The notes below the pieces were generated by a model. That model was given only the letters and a program-made list of their open reading frames with translations, had not been told where the DNA came from and did no database searches. Shown here in pieces: positions 1 through 5,218 of a stretch of 9,474 nt of DNA; positions within the stretch are counted from its first letter, which is position 1; every line of letters begins with the position of its first letter. The translations under genes and the position numbers were made by a program. This DNA comes from DAOTXK01 sp034435395 (GTDB lineage Bacteria > Chloroflexota > Anaerolineae > Aggregatilineales > Ch27), in assembly GCA_034435395.1 (NCBI GenBank), contig DAOTXK010000350.1:1-9474 (forward strand). The letters run 5' to 3'.

Positions 1-381
1 CGTGCCCACCACCCGGTCGCCGAACTGCCCCACGAAGTAGGCGATGACCTCGTCCCTGGTCGCGCCCCCTTCCAGCAGCGTGCGGACCTGGGCGCGCCAG
101 CGGGCGCAGGCCGCCGTGCCGCACACATCCAGCGGCACATTCTCACAGACCGGGCAGTACAGCTCCCGGCTGATGGCGTTCACCTCGTCGTCGGTCACCC
201 CGCGGATGGGCGTACCCTGCCCGCCGCCCTGCCCATAAACCAGCGCCGGGCCGGCCAACATAAGCAGGATCACCACCAGCCCCCACCACCACCTGGGGCA
301 GGAGTGGATTCGTTGCCTCTGCCGGCGGCGATCAGAACGCCGAACCATCGCTGTCACCATTGTCCCGCCACCATCCATCAT
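1..381 (-). CDS. ccmH: CcmH, cytochrome c maturation thiol-disulfide protein (partial, 3' end missing)
   Basis: CcmH works on the outer face of the membrane, where it keeps apocytochrome heme-site cysteines reduced and presents them to CcmF for heme attachment. The visible 127 residues show a basic N-terminus, one hydrophobic segment (about residues 33-47, from WWWGLVV on) and then the diagnostic motif ELYCPVCEN (C76, C79), matching the LRCxVCxN signature of the family. A second cysteine pair, C87 and C92, follows at once, which classical proteobacterial CcmH lacks. The helical part after it (RAQVRTLLEGGATRDEVIAYFVGQFGD) fits the CcmH fold. The reading frame is open to base 1, so the C-terminus and any second membrane helix lie outside. 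The ATG at 379-381 follows the ccmF stop after one base. In-frame ATGs at 376-378, 358-360 and 346-348 are alternatives, and none has a good Shine-Dalgarno, so coupling to ccmF translation is likely. Confidence 0.88.
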   Translation of the reverse strand, partial: MMDGGGTMVTAMVRRSDRRRQRQRIHSCPRWWWGLVVILLMLAGPALVYGQGGGQGTPIRGVTDDEVNAISRELYCPVCENVPLDVCGTAACARWRAQVRTLLEGGATRDEVIAYFVGQFGDRVVGT

Positions 382-382
382 A

Positions 383-2485
383 CTATGCACGAACCGATGC
401 GTCACTTTCGGCCACAATCCGGCGAGCCGCCCGCGTGGCATCCGGCTGCGGCCAGGCGGCGACAACCGTCCCCAGCATCAGCACGATGCCGCCCCACCAG
501 ACCAGGTTCACCAGCGGGTTCAGATACACCTTAAAGGTGGCGCCCGCCTGGCTGATCGCCTCCCAGGCCACCAGCAGCACGTAAAAATCGCTCTCCAGCG
601 TGCTGTATGACCCGGCGATGGTCATGGTGTTCATGCCCCGCGCGTTGGGGAAAAAGTCCTGGCGCGGGCGCAGCACGGCCACCGGCTCAAGATCGCCAGA
701 CTCAATGCGCAGCCAGGTGTCCAGGTCCGCCCCTCGATAGACCGCCACCTGGGCGATGGTCATCACCCGGCCATCGGTGGCGAGGGCGCGGGACAGTTGG
801 TCGTAGACCATGGTGTACGGGCCGAGCGTGAGCGATTCCCCCTCGGCCAGCGTGCGCTGCGTCTCCTGCTGGAAGACTGTGCTGCCGATCACGCCGATGC
901 CGATGATCACCACCCCAAGATGGATCACATAGCCGCCGTAACGCCGCCGGTTGCGGCCAAAGAGCCTCCAGGCGGCCACCGGCCACGATTCCCGTCGGGC
1001 GCGGGCCTTCACCCCCCGCCAGATTTCGTACAGCGTGACAAAACCGGCGAACCCGATCAGGCCGTAAGCCAGGATCGCGCCCCAGTGCCGCAGGCCGGTG
1101 ACGACCAGCCCGATCACCAGCGCCGCCGTGAGCAGGAGCGGGATCAGCATGGCCCGACCCAGGCGGCCAAACGCGGTCCGCCCCCAGGCTGAGAGCGGCG
1201 CGACGCCCATCAGCACATACAGCAGGCCAAAAAGCGGCGCGGTCACGCTGTTAAAATATGGCGGGCCTAGCGTGATCTTCTCGCCGATGAACAGCTCGGT
1301 GAAGATCGGCGCGTAACTGCCCCAAAAGACGGCTACCGCTATCGCCACGAACAGCATGTTGTTGAGGATAAACAGCGACTCCCGGCCCAGCCAGCTCTCC
1401 AGCCGATTCTCGGAGGCCAGCTCACCGCGCTGCCAGCGGTACAGCCACAGGCCCACGCTCACCAGGGCCGCCGCCGCCATGAAGGTGAACATCGGCGGGC
1501 CGATGGGCGACTGGGCAAAACTGTGCACGCTGCTGACAATGCCGCTGCGGGTGCTGAACGTGCCCAGGATCACCAGCAAAAAGGTGATGATGATCAGGGC
1601 CATGTTCCACACCTTCAGCATGCCCTTCCTTTCCTGGATCATGACGCTGTGCAGGAAGGCGGTGCCGGTCAGCCAGGGCAACAGGGCCGCGTTTTCCACC
1701 GGGTCCCAGCCCCAGTAACCGCCCCAGCCCAGCACGTCATAGGCCCACCGTCCGCCCAGGATCAGGCCCAGACTCAGGAACAGCCAGGCCACCAGCGTCC
1801 AGCGCCGGGTGGCCCGAATCCAGTTGGTGCTCAGTTCGCCGGAGGCCAGCGCCGCCATGGCGAACGCCCAGGGGATCACCATGCCCACGTACCCCAGGTA
1901 CAGCGTCGGCGGGTGGATGACCATGCCCGGATGGCGCAGCAGCGGGTTGAGGCCCTGCCCGTCCTGCATAAAGGCGGGCAGCGCGCCAGCGGGCTGAAGC
2001 ACAGCGGAGAAGATATCCCCACCGGGATACTGCCAGAGGCGCGAGAACGGATTCTCAATGAGTACGTTGAGAATCAGGAAAAAGCCCAGCGTGGCCATGG
2101 TGAAGGCGATCACATAGGGCATCAGGCGGCGCTCGCTCCGCCAGTTGAGGATCAGCGCGCCGGCGGCGAACGTGCTCATCAGCCAGGACCAGAACAGCAG
2201 CGATCCAGCCTGCCCGCCCCACAGCGCCGTCACCTTAAAGAACAGGTCCGAGGCCCGCTCGGTGGTGGCCCACACATACTCGATCTGGAAATCGCCGTTG
2301 ACCTGGCTCACCATCATGGCCAGGCAGGCTGTCGTCAGCAGCGGCCAGGTCAGCAGGGCGGCATTGCGGGCGCTGAGCACCCACCGTTCGCCCCGCGTCT
2401 GCGCGCCATAGACGCTGGCGATCACGGCGTACCAGGCCAGGATCAGGGCCAGCGCAGTGGTAATAATGCCCAGTTCGGCAAGCAT
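383..2485 (-). CDS. ccmF: CcmF, heme lyase / cytochrome c synthetase subunit
   Basis: CcmF takes heme from holo-CcmE and joins it to apocytochrome c. The product is 700 residues, close to the usual CcmF length of about 650, and is almost wholly hydrophobic with many membrane helices. The heme-handling WWD domain is clear (WGWDPVENA, residues about 258-266). Four histidines correspond to the heme ligands known in the family: H191 in IHPPTLYLG, H279 in FLHSV, H321 in SSVHSF and H522 in YVIHLGV. A large periplasmic loop (about 535-640) precedes a last membrane helix. I chose the ATG at 2483-2485, because AGGAG sits five bases before it; the GTG two codons upstream is too close to that site. It lies 224 bases downstream of ccmE, across a repeat-rich spacer, and almost abuts ccmH. 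Identification is firm. Confidence 0.96.
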   Translation of the reverse strand: MLAELGIITTALALILAWYAVIASVYGAQTRGERWVLSARNAALLTWPLLTTACLAMMVSQVNGDFQIEYVWATTERASDLFFKVTALWGGQAGSLLFWSWLMSTFAAGALILNWRSERRLMPYVIAFTMATLGFFLILNVLIENPFSRLWQYPGGDIFSAVLQPAGALPAFMQDGQGLNPLLRHPGMVIHPPTLYLGYVGMVIPWAFAMAALASGELSTNWIRATRRWTLVAWLFLSLGLILGGRWAYDVLGWGGYWGWDPVENAALLPWLTGTAFLHSVMIQERKGMLKVWNMALIIITFLLVILGTFSTRSGIVSSVHSFAQSPIGPPMFTFMAAAALVSVGLWLYRWQRGELASENRLESWLGRESLFILNNMLFVAIAVAVFWGSYAPIFTELFIGEKITLGPPYFNSVTAPLFGLLYVLMGVAPLSAWGRTAFGRLGRAMLIPLLLTAALVIGLVVTGLRHWGAILAYGLIGFAGFVTLYEIWRGVKARARRESWPVAAWRLFGRNRRRYGGYVIHLGVVIIGIGVIGSTVFQQETQRTLAEGESLTLGPYTMVYDQLSRALATDGRVMTIAQVAVYRGADLDTWLRIESGDLEPVAVLRPRQDFFPNARGMNTMTIAGSYSTLESDFYVLLVAWEAISQAGATFKVYLNPLVNLVWWGGIVLMLGTVVAAWPQPDATRAARRIVAESDASVRA

Positions 2486-2586
2486 AGCCACTCCTCATTG
2501 CCGTCGACGAAACGTCGGTGCGATGTGGCGGGCTTCGGCGTCAGCCAGGCAGGGACGGGTACCGGGAGTTCACCAGGGCCAGCCAG

Positions 2587-2627
2587 CCGCGAGCCTATCG
2601 GCTAAACCTGCCCGCTCGCGGGGTTTT
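2587..2627. repeat. Inverted repeat with T tract in the ccmE-ccmF spacer
   Basis: CCGCGAGC at 2587-2594 pairs perfectly with GCTCGCGG at 2614-2621 across a 19-base loop. A smaller hairpin, AGCC/GGCT (2592-2595 with 2600-2603), is mutually exclusive with it. Read on the plus strand the stem is followed by GGTTTT, which resembles an intrinsic terminator, but no plus-strand gene lies before it. On the minus strand, in the direction of ccm transcription, no T tract follows. A third small hairpin, CGACG-AAA-CGTCG, lies at 2505-2517 just before the ccmF ribosome site. The role is unknown: RNA processing, mRNA stability or termination of antisense transcripts are all possible. Confidence 0.45.
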
Positions 2628-2628
2628 A

Positions 2629-2655
2629 ATAGGGGCGTATCATTCACGCCCCTAT
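2629..2655. repeat. Perfect palindromic repeat (10-bp arms, 7-base loop)
   Basis: ATAGGGGCGT (2629-2638) and ACGCCCCTAT (2646-2655) are exact reverse complements around the loop ATCATTC. No T tract follows on either strand, so it does not look like a simple terminator. Short palindromes with a GGGGCG core are common as dispersed intergenic repeats in several Chloroflexota and cyanobacterial genomes, and this resembles them. That likeness is from memory; copy number cannot be judged from one window. Confidence 0.6.
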
Positions 2656-2709
2656 CACTCATGCCAGGCCAATCCAACTCAGTCGCAGCCGGTCAGACCT
2701 GAAAGGAGA

Positions 2710-3264
2710 TCAACCAGCGGCATCGGAAACCTCGACCTGGTTCGGAACCGCTTCCTCATACCGCGTCGGACACTTGAGCAGCAATTCATCGGCGTGGAAG
2801 ATGCCGTCTTCGCCCAACTGGCCGGTCAGGATGGCCTGCGCCTCGTGCTGAAGCAGGTCGGGCATCGGCTCGTTGGTCACCACCACGTCCAGACGGGAAG
2901 CCGCCGGGTCACTGACGGCCAGATGCAGCGTCTGCGCCAGATCGTCCGTTTGCTCAGGGATATGAGCCATGGTAAAGCGGATGGTCAGCGTGTCCGCCTC
3001 ATACTGGATCGTATCGCCGATCACCGCGCCGGAGACCCGCACCGTCTGCCCGACCAGTTCGGGGCGGGACAGCAGCTCGTCCACCGTGATGAAATACTGC
3101 GCATTGTTCAAAGTCCCGTTGAAAATGAGAAACCCAATGGCGACCAGGATGATCAGGCCGCCCAGGAGAAAACGTATACGCTGCCCGGCGCTGGCCGGGG
3201 CTGGCGTGCCGTCCGTTTTTTCCCACGTGGTCGAGGTCTGAATCACGCGTCGTTTCTCCCCCAT
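2710..3264 (-). CDS. ccmE: CcmE heme chaperone, CXXXY variant
   Basis: CcmE is the membrane-anchored periplasmic heme chaperone that binds heme covalently and hands it to CcmF. The 184-residue product has a cytoplasmic N-terminus of about 30 residues, longer than usual, one membrane helix (about 31-49) and then the OB-fold beta-barrel domain (about 55-160), including the typical YFITVDELL and VRVSGAVIGDT stretches. Where classical CcmE carries the heme-binding histidine in HxxxY, this protein has CPTRY, with C165 and Y169. That is the CXXXY form described in archaea and some anaerobic bacteria. The ATG at 3262-3264 has a poor ribosome site. A GTG six codons in (3244-3246) has GGGGAG nine bases before it and is a credible alternative start. 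Its 3' neighbour is ccmF and its 5' neighbour is a diheme cytochrome c. Confidence 0.93.
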   Translation of the reverse strand: MGEKRRVIQTSTTWEKTDGTPAPASAGQRIRFLLGGLIILVAIGFLIFNGTLNNAQYFITVDELLSRPELVGQTVRVSGAVIGDTIQYEADTLTIRFTMAHIPEQTDDLAQTLHLAVSDPAASRLDVVVTNEPMPDLLQHEAQAILTGQLGEDGIFHADELLLKCPTRYEEAVPNQVEVSDAAG

Positions 3265-3306
3265 GACTGGCGACTTAATAACCTAAGCTCCAAAATACCG
3301 TGTCTG

Positions 3307-3319
3307 CCTGAGAATCAGG
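3307..3319. repeat. Short palindrome upstream of ccmE
   Basis: CCTGA-GAA-TCAGG is a perfect 5-bp inverted repeat in the 116-base gap between the second cytochrome c gene and ccmE. The gap (3265-3380) is richer in A and T than the flanking genes, as expected if it held a promoter for ccmE, but I find no convincing -35/-10 pair. A GCCGG/CCGGC hairpin lies just beyond the cytochrome stop codon (about 3348-3364) without a T tract on the minus strand. Confidence 0.25.
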
Positions 3320-3380
3320 TGAGAATTTGCTTAAAACTACCCATTTTGCCGGGCCTGAGCCGGCTGGCCCTCTCCATCAG

Positions 3381-4121
3381 CTACGGCTGGCGACGCGATA
3401 ACACCGCCCCGCCCACCGCCAGCACGGCGACGAGACCGACCAGCAAGACGGCCTGCCATGCCCCTTTCGGCGCGGCCTCCGCTGCAACCTGGAGGGCTGT
3501 GGGCCGCTCCCAGGTGCGGACATAAGCCATAATATCAGCAATGTTGTCCTCGCTGAGTGGGCCACCGTTCACCTGGGCGAAGGGCGGCATCCGTTCGCCC
3601 GCGCCGCGCCGGGTGGCGGTCAGCACATCGGCCTCGGGGTCAAGGGCCGGGAAGCCATCCAGGCCGCGCCCCTCCCCCGCCGGGCCATGGCAACCGGCGC
3701 AGTTCGTCAGGAAGAGCGCCGCCCCCAGGTTGGGGTCGCCCCTGCCCATTGCCTCCAGGCCAGCGGGGATCGCCGGCTGCGGCAGAGCGGGGACCTGGCC
3801 GGAACCCCAGGTCTGGGCATACGCGCCCAGGTCGGTCAGGTCCTGGTCGCTCAACGGGCCGCCGAACGCCGCACCCCACGCGCCCATAAAAGTGCCTTCC
3901 ACCCCCTGGGCGACGACCTCCACAAAGCTGGCGTCATAGCGGATGACAGCGGCAAACGCTTCGTGGTCAGCCCGCGCCTCGCCCTGGGGGCCATGACAGG
4001 CCAGGCAATTCTCAGCGTAGAGCGCCGCCCCCCGTTCGACCTGGCCTTCGCCCTGGGCCAGCGCCGCCGCCACCCCGATCACGGTCAACGCCAGCACGGC
4101 AGCCAACACCCGCTTGGACAT
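3381..4121 (-). CDS. Diheme cytochrome c with signal peptide and C-terminal membrane anchor
   Basis: This 246-residue exported protein probably carries electrons out of the adjacent bc-type complex. It has a signal peptide (about 1-22, ending near ALAQG), then two cytochrome c domains. Heme sites are CLACH (39-43) and CAGCH (141-145). Likely axial methionines are M79 (in FMGAWG) and M178 (in RMPPF). Each domain ends with a c-type C-terminal helix (LGAYAQTW and IMAYVRTW). A Pro/Ala-rich linker (about 110-122) joins the domains. A hydrophobic segment (about 222-241) followed by RR forms a C-terminal anchor with the domains outside. The start is the ATG at 4119-4121, with AGGAAGGAA just before it; the frame stays open further upstream, but that part lacks cytochrome features and crosses the neighbouring gene. 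It is separated from the preceding cytochrome gene by an apparent terminator, so it may be expressed at a different level. Confidence 0.92.
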   Translation of the reverse strand: MSKRVLAAVLALTVIGVAAALAQGEGQVERGAALYAENCLACHGPQGEARADHEAFAAVIRYDASFVEVVAQGVEGTFMGAWGAAFGGPLSDQDLTDLGAYAQTWGSGQVPALPQPAIPAGLEAMGRGDPNLGAALFLTNCAGCHGPAGEGRGLDGFPALDPEADVLTATRRGAGERMPPFAQVNGGPLSEDNIADIMAYVRTWERPTALQVAAEAAPKGAWQAVLLVGLVAVLAVGGAVLSRRQP

Positions 4122-4217
4122 CTTGGTTCCTTCCTTTTTGACAGGCGCTGATTCAGCCGGTAGAGCGCTGAAGGCAGCGACCCATTCAGCCGCCCAACCG
4201 CTGCACATCCCGGCCAA

Positions 4218-4246
4218 AATATCCCCACAATCCGGCAAAAAGGCAA
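4218..4246 (-). promoter_or_regulatory. Possible promoter for the C-anchored diheme cytochrome c
   Basis: On the minus strand, TTGCCT (4241-4246) and GATATT (4218-4223) are separated by 17 bases, each matching four of six consensus positions. The -35 overlaps the tail of the hairpin terminator, so transcription could restart right after it. The leader to the ATG would be about 90 bases and holds ATTCAGCCG (plus-strand reading) twice, at 4151-4159 and 4184-4192. This is a weak match found by eye. Confidence 0.3.
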
Positions 4247-4273
4247 GACCCCCGGAATCCAGGCCGGGGGTCT
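4237..4273 (-). terminator. Rho-independent terminator after the N-anchored diheme cytochrome c
   Basis: AGACCCCCGG (4264-4273 read on the minus strand) pairs perfectly with CCGGGGGTCT (4246-4255) around an eight-base loop. On the minus strand the stem is followed by TTGCCTTTTT. It starts 30 bases after the stop of the gene at 4304-5200. The 10-bp GC-rich stem with a T-rich tail fits an intrinsic terminator; the tail is interrupted by GCC, so read-through is plausible. Confidence 0.72.
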
Positions 4274-4303
4274 CCCCAGACAATGCAGCCACAGCCCCCT
4301 GCC

Positions 4304-5200
4304 CTACTGCGTCTGTTGCAGCAGGTAGGCCACCAGATCCGCCAGGTCTTGCGCGTCGATGCGATCGCTGTAGTTCTGCTGCATCACGCTGATGCCATTG
4401 CTGGAATAGATCGCGCTGCCCTCGTTCGGCACCAGGTAGGCGTTGGGCTGGAGGATGCTCTCCACCAGGTACTGCTCCACGGTGATCCCCGCCAGCTCCG
4501 GGATGGCAGCCACGCGCTCGGCGGCGCGGGTCGCCGTGCCTTCGGTGATCGGGGCCACGATCCCACCCTCGTGGCAGCTGGCGCAACCCAGTTCGTTGGA
4601 ATCATACAGCGCCTCGCCGCGCCCCGGGTCCCCGGCGGGCAGGTCGGCAAATGACACCGCCAGGCCGACCGGCTGCCCGGACGACATGATCTGTAGGTCG
4701 CCCTCCTCGCGGATGCCGGGCAGGATGAAATCCTGAAGCACTTCCGGCGGATTGGCCTGGTCCAGCGCGGTTACCTCCCAGTTCATGACGAAGCGGGTCA
4801 GGTCCTGCACCTGATCCGCGCGCAGCGGGCCGCCGAACTCCTGCCCCCAGGTCGGCATGGCCTCCGGCCAGTAAGCGCTGCTGTTGGGCCGCCCGGCGCT
4901 GATGGCATTCTCCACATAGTCATACAGGCCGCCTGACCAGCCCACCTCGGCCAGCCGCTCCCCGTTGAACAGGCGGGGATTGTTCAGCGCGGGAGCGCGC
5001 CCGCTGCCCTGACCATTCCGTCCATGGCAGGACGCGCAGTTCGACTCAAAAACTGTCGCCCCGCGCTCGATGGACCGTGCCTCAAACTGGACGGTAAACT
5101 CTGACATCCGCGCCTCTTCTTTGAGGAACACCCAGCCAACCAGCAGCAACAGACCGAAGAGAAACGCGGTGCCCAGGACAATCTTCGACTCGATGTTCAT
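4304..5200 (-). CDS. Diheme cytochrome c subunit of the bc-type complex, N-terminally anchored
   Basis: This 298-residue protein is the likely cytochrome c1 or f counterpart, taking electrons from the Rieske centre. An uncleaved-looking N-terminal helix (about 7-26) anchors it, and two c-type heme domains lie outside the membrane. Heme sites are CASCH at 55-59 and again at 206-210. Candidate axial methionines are M115 (EAMPTWG) and M273 (SVMQQNY). The linker between domains is about 60 residues. The C-terminal LADLVAYLLQQ helix is typical of small cytochromes c. The ATG at 5198-5200 lies 18 bases after the cytochrome b stop; a purine-rich stretch, AAGGGGAAAG, precedes it at slightly long spacing. 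Tight coupling to cytochrome b argues that it is a structural subunit of the complex. It resembles neither proteobacterial cytochrome c1 nor cytochrome f in layout. Confidence 0.92.
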   Translation of the reverse strand: MNIESKIVLGTAFLFGLLLLVGWVFLKEEARMSEFTVQFEARSIERGATVFESNCASCHGRNGQGSGRAPALNNPRLFNGERLAEVGWSGGLYDYVENAISAGRPNSSAYWPEAMPTWGQEFGGPLRADQVQDLTRFVMNWEVTALDQANPPEVLQDFILPGIREEGDLQIMSSGQPVGLAVSFADLPAGDPGRGEALYDSNELGCASCHEGGIVAPITEGTATRAAERVAAIPELAGITVEQYLVESILQPNAYLVPNEGSAIYSSNGISVMQQNYSDRIDAQDLADLVAYLLQQTQ

Positions 5201-5218
5201 CTTGGCCGTCTTTCCCCT

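Noticed and set aside
1523..2605. Plus-strand open frame of 360 codons over ccmF
   Set aside because: It is antisense to the membrane helices and WWD domain of ccmF. Its product is rich in Gln, His, Pro and Gly, typical of a shadow frame in GC-rich DNA.
2518..3525. Plus-strand open frame of 335 codons over ccmE
   Set aside because: It lies antisense to ccmE and spans two intergenic gaps. The ccmE protein on the minus strand has clear family features, and this frame shows no domain.
4122..4586. Upstream extension of the C-anchored cytochrome c frame
   Set aside because: The extension overlaps the preceding cytochrome gene and the terminator, and would place the signal peptide in mid-protein. 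AGGAAGGAA precedes the ATG at 4121.
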